Origin: PALSA-693 sp963834725
GTDB lineage: Bacteria > Actinomycetota > Acidimicrobiia > Acidimicrobiales > Palsa-688
Assembly: GCA_963834725.1 (NCBI GenBank)
Contig: CAWICN010000001.1
Span: 3,782,001 to 3,846,000, forward strand
Direction of reading: 5' to 3'
DNA length: 64,000 bases
Part shown: positions 8,029 to 16,163 of the stretch, one piece after another
Numbering within the stretch: the stretch's first letter is position 1
Layout: each line of letters begins with the position of its first letter
Translations under genes and position numbers: made by a program
Notes under the pieces: generated by a model
Databases searched by the model: none
Told to the model about the DNA's origin: nothing
Seen by the model: the letters and a program-made list of their open reading frames with translations, nothing else

Positions 8029-8240
8029 TCAATAGCCCGCCGCGAACGCCGTGGCCTGCCCCTGATTCATCCACCTGTCTCTGTGAGGGCCAGAGATTGC
8101 GACTCCAACCTCTAAGTATGCGGTAGTCGGGCCGGGCCCGCGCCGGGTCGCTGGCCCTGCGCTCTCCCAACCCACTCAAGAGCCAACGCGTCCCGAAACA
8201 TGAGCGCCGAACGCCCCTAAGAACGAGGCAGCTGGCGCCC

Positions 8241-8483
8241 CTATCGATGCTGCCGGTTTGGGGTGTGGTTATCGCCGGTATCGAGATCGTGTATGCGAAC
8301 TGGTGCAAGTGCTTTTGGTGGCCGCTGGTTGCTCAGGTGTTCGATGATCCGAAGCAGGACGGCTGTCTCGCGCACGATGATCTCGCGCAGGAGGCAGGTG
8401 CCGAGCTTGTCGAGGCGCTGATGGGCCGGGGGGTCACAAGTCGTATCGGTGCCGCCGGGGCGGCTGTCGGGGCCGCGTCCCAT
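8241..8483 (-). CDS. Hypothetical protein fragment (low confidence)
   Basis: An 80-codon frame whose middle part (KLGTCLLREIIVRETAVLLR, then IIEHLSNQRPPKAL) is helical and leucine-rich, unlike a random antisense frame. I recognise no family. It lies directly downstream of the abrupt end of the histidine kinase and may be foreign sequence brought in by the rearrangement that truncated that kinase. There is no convincing ribosome-binding site at the ATG. Confidence 0.25.
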   Translation of the reverse strand: MGRGPDSRPGGTDTTCDPPAHQRLDKLGTCLLREIIVRETAVLLRIIEHLSNQRPPKALAPVRIHDLDTGDNHTPNRQHR

Positions 8484-8543
8484 CAGGGCTGGGAGCGTTA
8501 CTCACTGGGTCAGCCGGCGGCGCTTTCAGCGGCGACCTTCTGA

Positions 8544-9713
8544 CTACACGAGCCCGCAGCAATTCGCAGACACCTTGATGTCCCCTCCGACGACGTTGTG
8601 GTGTACGGCATTGGTGAGCAGGTTGATGACGAGTCGCTCGATCAGCAGGGAGTCTCCGTCCAATGGCGCAGGTAGCGTCGCATCGTCGACGTGGATCTCG
8701 AGTCGCATGATCTCCGACCGGCGATCAGCAAGAGCATCGTCCACTATGGGAGCGAGGCCGGCCGGATCGCGTTCGCTCAGACCGCCCTCGCTGCTGGCGA
8801 GAGTGAGCAGAGCATCGATCAGACGCGCCTGCTCGTCGTTCGAGGCAAGCACCTCTTCTGCAGTAGCGCGCCATTCGGCGTTGCTCGTGTCCGGATCGTC
8901 GAGCGCAACCTGGAGAAGACTGCGCTCCGGTAAGCGGGTGCGCAATTCATGGGAGGCGTTGGCAACGAAATGGCGTTGGGCGTCAAAGGCCCGTTCCAGT
9001 CGCGCGAAGAGCCCGTCGAGGGTGTCCCCCAGTTCCTTGAGCTCGTCCTGCGGGCCGTCCAGGGCCAGACGTTCGTGAAGGCTGGTCGAGGAGATCCTCC
9101 GAGCGGTGCAGGTGATAGTGCGAATGGGTTGCAGCATCCTGCCGGCGACGAGCCAGCCGACGAGGAGGGCGAGTACGGCCACGATCCCGAGCGCGATGGC
9201 CGAGTTCACGAGCAGCTGGTGAGAGTCGGTGGCGCGCTGTGCGGCTTGGATCGAGCCTGCCTGGGCCAGTTGATGCACCGCCTGCGCCAGGTGATTGGTG
9301 GCAATAGCCAGCTGGTGTTGGTCTTGCTCCAGCCGAGATTCCAACGTGGCGACAGGTCCCGAGAAATCGAGCGGTTGATTGGGCGACGACGGCAGACCCG
9401 CTCCTGCATGTTGTCCAAGCTGATTCAGGAGATGGACCACTTGACTTTGGTCGTTTGCCACCGCCGCGAACGCCTTTGGGAGCGGAAGGTTCTGCAGATC
9501 CTGGAGCGAGGGCGCCGCGCGGGGGATCTGGGGTAACGCTGGCTTCGTGAACGCGGTCGCCCGCTCGAAGAGAACGTAAGTAGCGGCAACCAGGCCCGCT
9601 CCGGAGATGAGAAAGAGCCCAGAATACAGAGCAGTCAGGCGGACCCGGGCGGTTCGCCTTGGTACGTGCAGCCAGGCGGGTCGTCTCAGCTCAAGGCGAA
9701 AGATGGGCATCAT
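8544..9713 (-). pseudogene. Sensor histidine kinase, truncated in the ATPase domain
   Basis: The kinase (389 residues, start ATG 9713) has two membrane helices (about 26-50 and 168-190) flanking an extracytoplasmic sensor, then HAMP, then HisKA with the phosphoacceptor H255 in ASHELRT. The ATPase domain contains the N box (INLLTNAVHHN) but stops soon after at NCCGLV, so the G1, F and G2 nucleotide-binding boxes are missing and it should not phosphorylate. The H box continues RTRLPERS instead of the usual RTPLxxER. Three single-base losses in homopolymers (about 8922-8944) would explain that. It directly follows the response regulator, the usual operon order. Longer in-frame starts up to 9986 overlap the regulator and are not used. 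Confidence 0.8.
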
Positions 9714-10371
9714 GGTCCTCCGATGCGGTAGCCGCTGTCGCGGACGGTCTCGATGATCGACGGTTCTCCGAGCTTGGCCCGCAACCGATTGACAGTTGCC
9801 TTGACGGTCGTCGTGAACGGATCGGTGGCCGTGTCCCATACCCGTTCGAGTAACTCCTCGGCCGAGCCCGGTTTGCCTCGGCGACCAGCAGGCATTCGAG
9901 GACAGCAAACTCTTTGGGCCGAAGGGCAAGCATTCTCCCGCCCCGGGTGGCCACCCGCCTGGCGGGATCAAGTTGCAGGTCACCAAAACCCAAACGTCCC
10001 GTCTGGGGAGCCCCGGGGCGCCGCCTCAGCGCTTGGACCCGGGCCACCATTTCGGAGAAGTCGAACGGCTTGGGGAGATAGTCGTCGGCGCCCAGCCCGA
10101 GGCCTTCGACGCGGTCCTTCACCGAGCCGGCGGCGGTCAGCATGAGGACCGGGCTCTCGGAGCGCAGGGCCACGATGCTACGGCAGACGTCATCTCCGTG
10201 GGTGCCGGGGAGGTCCCGATCCAAGATCACGACGTCGTAGCGGCAGTCGCCCAACCGGGCGAGCGCGTCGTCGCCGTCGAAGGCGAGGTCCACGGTCATC
10301 CCGTAGCGGCGCAGCCCGGCTGCGACCGACCGGGCCAGGCGTTCATGGTCTTCAGCTACGAGCACCCTCAT
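9710..10371 (-). pseudogene. OmpR-family response regulator with a frameshift in the DNA-binding domain
   Basis: The N-terminal receiver is intact: MRVLVAEDHERLARS with the acidic pocket, phosphoacceptor in VVILDRDLPG, T in LMLTA and K in LPKPF. The OmpR winged helix starts normally (LRPKEFAVLECLL), then the frame breaks near 9874-9880. The correct ending continues in another frame from GKPGSAEELLERVW through NRLRAKLGEPS to the conserved GYRIGGP and a stop at 9710. One missing G in GAGGCAAA (minus strand) explains the shift, so this is either a recent mutation or a sequencing error. The adjacent kinase is also damaged. Divergent sites at 10467-10504 are likely its targets. Confidence 0.85.
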
Positions 10372-10466
10372 CGTTTCTCCCGGTCACAAGCCTGGAACCG
10401 GCCCAGTCCCGGCGGGGGGCGACCCGCCGGAGCGACCTCTTACTTGGGACAGAATCGCAGGTCGTC

Positions 10467-10504
10467 GGTCACCCGAAGGTCACACGTGTGACCGGCGTGT
10501 GACC
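10467..10504. promoter_or_regulatory. Probable response-regulator binding sites in the divergent promoter region
   Basis: Between the response-regulator start (10371) and the lipoprotein start (10576) lies GGTCACCC (10467), a perfect 16-bp palindrome GGTCACACGTGTGACC (10478-10493) and a further GTGTGACC (10497-10504). Half-sites recur about every 10-11 bp, as for OmpR-family regulators. Regulation of both divergent transcripts by the adjacent two-component system is inferred. Confidence 0.6.
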
Positions 10505-10575
10505 GTCCGTCTCGTACAACTACTCCCGTCCGGTCCCCCCCCGGGGGTCATAGCGACGAGATGTGAGGCGACCAT

Positions 10576-11319
10576 TTGACCGTAGAGAACGCCGAGACGA
10601 TCAGCCGGGCGAACCACGCAGGAAGGCGAGACAGAACAACGCGGTGCCGGCGATCAGGCAGGCTGGCAGTCCTGGCCGCGGCGGCCGCCCTCGGGCTGGC
10701 CGCGTGCGGCGGCGGGTCGGGCTCGCCCCATGTCGCCAACCTGGGAACGAGCACCAGCTTGGGAACCAGCAGCAGAAGCAGCGGAGAAAGCGGGAACTCG
10801 TCGACCACGCTGCCCAGCAGCAACCCGACCCAGCTGCTGGACGAGTGGGCCGCCTGCATGCGCGCCCACGGCGATCCGGGCCAGGCCGATCCGACCATCG
10901 ACGCCAACAAGGTGATCCACATGACCTGGAATCCCGCCATTCCTGGCGGAATAGACGGGACGAACAAGGGCGGGCAGGGCAACGACGGACCGGGCCAATA
11001 CTGCCGGACGTACCTAGACGAGGCGGAAACCGATTTGCAGGGCGGCCAGCACAAGCAGCAACCTAGCCAGGCCCAGCTGGTGAAGTTCTCGCAGTGCATG
11101 CGAGCCAACGGTGTCCCGGATTTTCCTGACCCGTCGAACGGCGGCCTGTCGTTCAATCGCGGCGCGGGGGGTGACCTGAACCCAAACAAACCGCTCTTCC
11201 AGAACGCCTCGACGTTGTGCGCCCACAAGACCGGCGTGCCAGGCTTCGCCACCGGCGGCTCGCCCCAGCCGGGCTCGATCGAGTTCAACGGAACCGACAC
11301 GGGCGGGGCTGGTGGCTGA
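10576..11319 (+). CDS. Secreted lipoprotein with two CMR motifs (paralogue 1)
   Basis: A 247-residue predicted lipoprotein. A basic N-terminus leads into a hydrophobic stretch and lipobox LAAC with lipidated C44. A serine/threonine/glycine-rich linker follows, then two related motifs: ACMRAHGDP (C94) and QCMRANGVPDFPDP (C174), plus other cysteines (C143 and one near the C-terminus) that could form disulfides. The TTG start at 10576 has a GAGG Shine-Dalgarno seven bases upstream. Proteins with CMRANGVP motifs are common but uncharacterised in actinobacteria and are often encoded beside MacAB-type efflux genes (recalled, not checked). A second copy lies at 13222. The C-terminus overlaps the membrane-fusion gene by 8 bp, so the two are co-translated. 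Confidence 0.75.
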   Translation: MTVENAETISRANHAGRRDRTTRCRRSGRLAVLAAAAALGLAACGGGSGSPHVANLGTSTSLGTSSRSSGESGNSSTTLPSSNPTQLLDEWAACMRAHGDPGQADPTIDANKVIHMTWNPAIPGGIDGTNKGGQGNDGPGQYCRTYLDEAETDLQGGQHKQQPSQAQLVKFSQCMRANGVPDFPDPSNGGLSFNRGAGGDLNPNKPLFQNASTLCAHKTGVPGFATGGSPQPGSIEFNGTDTGGAGG

Positions 11320-12314
11320 GTTCTCGGCTAGACGGGTCGCGGTGATCGCCGTTGTAGCCGGCGGCCTGGTCGGCGGCGCAGTCGCCGGTGCGGTGGCTGA
11401 ATCGGCCACCGACGGCAACAGTAGCGGCGCGGCCGCATCGTCGGCCGGAGGCGGCTCGACCGCCACCGCCGCGGTGGTGCGGACCACCCTCACCACCTCG
11501 GTACAAGAGGGCGGCTCCATCGGCTTCGATGGTTCCTACACGATCGCCGCCCCGTCAGGGACGAGCCCCCAACAGCTCGCCCAGTCCCAGGAGTCCGTGA
11601 CCAAGGACCAGGAGAATCTCGCCGCCGACGAGCAAGCGGCATCCGACACAGCAAGTGCCGACAACCAGGCGATCGCGGCGGCCCAGACCACCGTCACGAA
11701 CAGCCAGGCCACACTCAGCGCTGATCAGGCCAAGCAGGCCCAGGACTGCGCGGGATCGGGAGCTTCCAGTCCCGCCTGCGGCCAAGACGAGCAGAAGGTC
11801 AGCCAGGACCAGGCCCAACTTCCCCAAGCGCAACAGCAGCTGGCCAGTGCCCAGAACAGCACCAGCCGCGATCACGACCAGAACCAGGCCACAGTCGAGT
11901 CCGACCAGACCGCGCTCCAAGCCGATGAGGCCACCTTGGCCTTCGCGCAGCAGGACGCCACCAGCGCGGGGACGACCTATACGGCGCTGCCCAACGTGGG
12001 CGACCTCATCAAGGAAGACCAGTCCGTCTACTCAGTGAGCAACGAGCCGGTGCCGCTGCTCTACGGATCGGTGACGGCTTATCGGGCGTTCTACGTCGGT
12101 ATGTCCGACGGCGCGGACGTGGGCGAGCTGACCGCCGACCTGATCGCCCTCGGCTACGGCGCACGCCTGGCACAGTCCAACCACTAGTCGTCGGCCACGG
12201 CCGCAGCGGTCGAGCGATGGCAGAACGCGCTCGGGCTGCCGGCGACCGGCCAGATCCTGCTCGGCGCGGCCGTCTTCGAACCAAGCCCCATCCGGGTCAC
12301 CGCGGTCACCCCGT
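11312..12314 (+). pseudogene. Periplasmic membrane-fusion-type protein with peptidoglycan-binding domain, broken
   Basis: The frame begins at an ATG or GTG-type start near 11312 with a signal anchor (VAVIAVVAGGLVGGAVAGAV). A long glutamine/alanine-rich coiled coil typical of HlyD/MacA-like adaptors follows at about residues 80-215. At 12187 an in-frame TAG stop falls just after ALGYGARLAQSNH. Downstream in the same frame a peptidoglycan-binding-like helix set continues (AVERWQNALGLPATGQ, then VFEPSPIRVTAVTPSVG). The frame then joins permease DNA near 12315, so the adaptor's C-terminal barrel is lost. In intact homologous operons this adaptor connects a MacB permease to the outside. Here it is inactivated by a nonsense codon and a deletion. 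Confidence 0.75.
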
Positions 12315-12315
12315 C

Positions 12316-13076
12316 GGTCGGCTCTGCAGTTGGTGGCGGAGGCGCAGGTGGCGGCGGCGGGGGCCGAGACGGCCAGGCTGCTTGGCATCGAGACCCTCGC
12401 CCACGAGACCCAGGTCTGGATCGGCGGGCACTGGTTCACGGTGGTCGGCATCTTGAATCCCGTGCAGCTGGTCTCCCAGATGGACTCGATGGCATTCATC
12501 GGCTTTCCCATCGCCGAGCAGTACTTCTCCTTCGACGGCCATCCCTCCGAGCTGTTCCTCGGGGCCGTCTACACCCAGGTCGCAGCCGTGGCTGGCGTGC
12601 TGCCCGAGTCGGTGAACCCTGCGAATCCAACAACTGTGTCGTGGACCGCGCCGGCGGACATCTTAAAAGCCGAGCTGGTCACCAACGGCGCCTACAACGG
12701 CCTGTTCCTGGGTCTCGGGGCAGTGGCATTGCTGATGGGCGGGGTCGGTATCGCCAACGTTATGGTCGTCTCGGTCCTCGAACGCCGCTCGGAGATCGGG
12801 TTGCGCCGCGCCCTCGGCGCCAGCCGCCGCCACGTCGCCGAGCAGTTCCTGGCCGAGGCGCTGCTCCTCTCTGTGCTCGGCGGCGTAGCCGGGACCATCA
12901 TCGGCTTGGTAGCGACCGCGATCTACGCGCGAAGCCAAGACTGGTCGGTACAGATCCCCGCCATCGCGCTCTACGGCGGCGTGGGCGCCGCACTCATCAT
13001 CGGCGCTGTTGCCGGGCTGTACCCATCGATCCGCGCCGCCCGCCTGTCTCCGACCGAAGCGTTGCGCACGGTATGA
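12316..13076 (+). pseudogene. MacB-type ABC permease, C-terminal part only
   Basis: The open frame from about 12330 encodes the periplasmic-domain end (ETQVWIGGHWFTVVGILNP) and the complete C-terminal FtsX domain. The diagnostic MGGVGIANVMVVSVLERR, then EIGLRRALGASRRHVAEQF and the final PSIRAARLSPTEALRTV of MacB are all present. The N-terminal membrane helix, most of the periplasmic domain and the entire ATPase gene expected between adaptor and permease are missing. A deletion therefore fused the adaptor gene to the middle of this permease near 12315. The remaining three-helix module has no partner in the cassette. Confidence 0.85.
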
Positions 13077-13221
13077 GACCCACGACAACGCGCCTCGCCA
13101 TCCTGTCGTATGAAAGCGGCAGTCGGCACATATTCCGTCTCGGTGAGCCCCAGTCGGCCATGCGAATCGTCTGGCCACAGTCCTCGTACCACGATCCAAT
13201 CACCGCACAAGGAAGTGAGAC

Positions 13222-13839
13222 ATGACGACGGTATACCGACGATGGAGCGGACTTGCGGTCCTCGTCACGGGGGCCGCCATCGGGCTGACCGCATGCTCCG
13301 GGTCCGGCTCTCCTCACGTCGCGAGCTTGGGCAAGAACAGCCGCGACGGCTCCGTGGGCACCACCACCACCATGCCCGTCCGAAGCCCGACTCAGCTGTT
13401 GGACGAGTGGGCCGCGTGCATGCGCAGTCACGGGGATCCCGCCCAGGTCGACCCCACAGTGGACGCGAGCAGGCTGATTCAGATCACATTGGGATGGCCC
13501 GGGGGGCTGAGCGGCGCAAATGGCGCGTGCGGCTCGTACCTGAGCGCGGCCCAGGAGGCGCTCGGCGGTGGCACGCAGCCAGCGTCATCGGACCAAGCGA
13601 CGGCGCTGAAGTTCGCCCAGTGCATGCGGGCCAACGGTGTCCCGGACTATCCCGACCCGACCGGCAATAGCCAGCCCATCCGCGCAAGCAGTGGGAGTGA
13701 CTTGAACCCGGCAAATCCGACGTATCAGGCCGCTTCCATCCTATGTACCAACAAGACCGGCTATCAGAGCAAGTTCAGCAACGGGGCACCCCAGCCTGGA
13801 TCGATCAACATTATGGGTGGTCTTGGAAACAAGCAGTAA
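13222..13839 (+). CDS. Secreted lipoprotein with two CMR motifs (paralogue 2)
   Basis: A 205-residue predicted lipoprotein with lipobox LTAC (C25), paralogous along its full length to the protein at 10576. Both share the SGSPHVASLG-type stretch after the lipobox, SPTQLLDEWAACMR (C66) and FAQCMRANGVPDYPDP (C134), and a PQPGSI ending. An AAGGAAGTGAG Shine-Dalgarno precedes ATG 13222. The two lipoproteins flank the broken adaptor/permease pair, suggesting an original five-gene cassette. The role is unknown; an extracytoplasmic ligand- or metal-binding partner of the exporter is one possibility. Confidence 0.75.
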   Translation: MTTVYRRWSGLAVLVTGAAIGLTACSGSGSPHVASLGKNSRDGSVGTTTTMPVRSPTQLLDEWAACMRSHGDPAQVDPTVDASRLIQITLGWPGGLSGANGACGSYLSAAQEALGGGTQPASSDQATALKFAQCMRANGVPDYPDPTGNSQPIRASSGSDLNPANPTYQAASILCTNKTGYQSKFSNGAPQPGSINIMGGLGNKQ

Positions 13840-13958
13840 TGCCGGGCCGAGCGCCAACTCTGCTGGTTGAATGCACAAGGCTCACGGTTACACTCGGAGG
13901 GCTCGAAGTTGCCGCCAGAGTTCTCGGGGCCGGCCAAGACGTAGCCGACATTGAGAGG

Positions 13959-13991
13959 GCGTCGTGCATATGCAGTGCATACGCACGACGC
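13959..13991. repeat. Long near-perfect inverted repeat
   Basis: A 33-bp dyad: outer arms GCGTCGTGC (13959-13967) and GCACGACGC (13983-13991), inner arms TATGCA (13969-13974) and TGCATA (13976-13981), a single-base centre and one A/C mismatch. It lacks a T-run, so an intrinsic terminator is unlikely. An operator or recombination site is possible. It lies about 120 bp downstream of the second lipoprotein gene. Confidence 0.6.
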
Positions 13992-14730
13992 ACTGACCGG
14001 CCTATTCGTCGGGTCCTGGACCCGAAGGTCGCACGATGGTCGTGAACCCCCGCCATTGTTTGAAGTGCCGACCACTCTCCTCGAACCCGCCGACGAGCGG
14101 GAAGGGCGGATCCGCCGGCCAGCATGACGGTGTGCCCACAGCCGTGGGATGCTCCATAACCGCAGTGGCCCCCGATCCCGAAGTCCGCGCCGCGATGCGC
14201 CCAATCCGCCGGCGGTGGGGTGCGTTATCGGTATCAAGATCCGATGTGCGAGCTGCAGCAAGGCTCGCCGGAGGTCTGCAACGACGCGACGACCGGCCGC
14301 AGCGTCTGGGAGCGCTACACGGGCCCGTACAAGGAGGAGGAACCGGCCCATCGTCGAGTCCGTCGGCGCCAAGCGGGTCGGCGTGGTCATCGACGTCGAG
14401 TCGACGGTCGCCTGGGGACCACTGCAAGCTCGGCGGCGCGTACTGAGCGGGAGACATCCCTGGAGTCCGCTGATGGTGCGACAAACGCTTCGCGCCGGTC
14501 CGTGAGTGTTCGAGGCAACCTGGACAGCGGAACGCGCCCTCGGCCTTCCCAAAGAATCGGAATTCGACCGCGATGTTCCCTTCCGCGACGTCAAGAAGGC
14601 GTCGGTGACCCGCTGACGCCAACCGCCAGCGACAAGCCGCGACGATCAGTAGACCGGCTGGGTAGACTTGGCCCCCGCCTCGGGGGGTCGCTTGACGAGG
14701 TCGGCCGATGCGCACCCGATATCATTCGTC
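13992..14730. other. Degenerate region with coding-like scraps
   Basis: No family was recognised. Scraps with strong codon bias occur on the plus strand. One is a frame starting IVESVGAKRVGVVIDVEST. Another at 14507-14617 reads VFEATWTAERALGLPKE, then FDRDVPFRDVKKASVTR before a stop. They are in different frames, so this is probably a decayed gene. Confidence 0.3.
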
Positions 14731-15204
14731 ATGCCTCGGATGCAGCCAGACGTCGCAGACGAGTTCCTCCGCCAGCCTCACGTCGGCGTCCTGGCCAGCC
14801 TCCGTCGCGACGGCCGGCCGTACACGGTCCCCGTCTGGTTCCTGCACGCCGACGACTCGTTCTGGATCACGGGCACATACGAGCGGGTGTGGTGCCAGCA
14901 GCTGCTCGCCGACCGCCGCGCTTCCCTGTGCGTGGAAGCGACGTCGCCCGTGGCCGGCCATGTGGGCGCCGACGGTTCGGTCGTTCCCCACGAGCCGCCC
15001 GACTTCGACATCTGGCCGCTGTCACGACGCCTGGTCGACAAGTACGTCGCGCCCGACGGCCGCGACGCCTTCTTCGCCAACATGCAGTCGGAGCACCGTT
15101 TGCTGTTCGAGCTCGTGCCCGAGGTCATCCGGGCGATCGACATGCGGGTGTACCGCGGCAAGCGCGGCGACCGCGAGTTCCAGGAACGCCGGACGCCGTC
15201 GTGA
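14731..15204 (+). CDS. PPOX-class (pyridoxamine 5'-phosphate oxidase-like) flavin/F420-dependent protein
   Basis: A 157-residue split-barrel protein. The opening FLRQPHVGVLASLRRDGRPYTVPVWF pattern (shown here only as pieces HVGVLASLRRDGRP and TVPVWF) and ITGTYERVWCQQLLADRRASL mark the flavin- or F420-binding barrel. Members reduce or bind deazaflavin/FMN cofactors; the substrate cannot be predicted. The start at 14731 (MPRMQPDVADEF) is preferred over 14668 because the longer leader has no family similarity. The gene stands alone, flanked by degenerate sequence on both sides. Confidence 0.75.
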   Translation: MPRMQPDVADEFLRQPHVGVLASLRRDGRPYTVPVWFLHADDSFWITGTYERVWCQQLLADRRASLCVEATSPVAGHVGADGSVVPHEPPDFDIWPLSRRLVDKYVAPDGRDAFFANMQSEHRLLFELVPEVIRAIDMRVYRGKRGDREFQERRTPS

Positions 15205-15402
15205 GCTTGGCGTCGGCGTTGAGTGGGATGCTCGAGCACCGGTACGACTTCGATTCCGTCGCCTCGTGGACCATCAGTGTGGGGTGCTAGCTAAGCTAAG
15301 CTAGCCGTGCCGTCACCTCGGTCTAAAACCCCAACCGACGGCGTCGTGCGGTGGCACGCGTGGCTGGAATGTCGCGGATCACCGGCACGAGAACATCGCC
15401 GG

Positions 15403-15545
15403 CCACGCTAGACACACAGCCTCGCCCTCAACCCTGCTGGACTCTTGGTCATCGCAGACCGACTTGCCCAACAGCACGGGAGGTGGCGACCGTTCCGGCC
15501 GCCCGGCGTGCTACGCCCCCTGTACCACGCCGGCGAGTTAGGACG
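15403..15545 (+). pseudogene. Lipase-like alpha/beta hydrolase, C-terminal fragment
   Basis: The plus strand encodes a short tail, LLVIADRLAQQHGRWRPFRPP, preceded in frame by SLALNPAG. This is clearly homologous to the end of the hydrolase on the opposite strand at 16164-17012 (SHNVAAFVAIADRLAQ and GWRPFRPP). No upstream catalytic part remains. It is either a relic of an inverted duplication or the remains of a second family member. Confidence 0.6.
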
Positions 15546-15784
15546 CGACACGTCGTGTCATGTCCGAACCTTATTCTCCTTCGGCCAATGGCAGGACCGT
15601 GACATGGAGGGCGGCAGCAAAATTGGCGCCGCCCGGTAGCGAGACGACCGCCGCTCGGTCGCGCCGGCGGTCGCGTCGTCGTTGGCCGCTGTTGCTCGCC
15701 CTTCGACGGCCGACGGATCGGGCGCCGCCGCGATGGCGTTTCTCGTCTTCGGCGATCGAACAACGACCAGTGCGCATCTTTCGT

Positions 15785-15965
15785 GACACCGTGGCACGGC
15801 TCGCCGGAGGCCTTCAACGACTCGGCGTCCGACCCGACGACCGCGACAGCGTTGGTGTCGCTTAACTCCGACCGGCCGAAGATGGTCGGGGTCGCCACCG
15901 AAGGCGGCGATATTGGCGCACACCCCACCTTAGCGCGGCGACCTCGTCGAAGATTCCTTCGATGC
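15785..15965 (-). pseudogene. Carboxylesterase type B, internal fragment with frameshifts
   Basis: In two minus-strand frames one reads EVAALRW, then VCANIAAFGGDPDHL, then TIFGRSEL. Type B carboxylesterases have this segment just before and into the nucleophile elbow (LRWVxxNIAAFGGDPxxVTIFGESAG). The serine elbow itself is altered to GRSEL and the frame breaks at least twice. The gene is dead. Confidence 0.6.
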
Positions 15966-16163
15966 CCTTCTCCGAGGCCACGGCGTCGAACCTGAGCGAA
16001 TCACCCGCCGGGCCACGACGGGCGCAGCGCCTTTAGAACTTCTCGGCGCTGTAACGTGACGACCTTGCGGACAGGTTCTCAGGCCCCCGGGCTCGTCCGG
16101 CAGCTGCAATACTTTCTGGCGTAACGTCGCGATGACCACCGCCAGCGACGAAACTGTCCGTCA

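Noticed and set aside
14220..15290. 356-codon frame spanning the PPOX gene
   Set aside because: It is out of frame with the PPOX protein, arginine/proline-rich, and has no recognisable domain.
15785..15965. Other half of the carboxylesterase at 1236-1511
   Set aside because: Both are type B fragments, but the residues do not allow proof that they come from the same gene and the intervening 14 kb contains unrelated intact operons.
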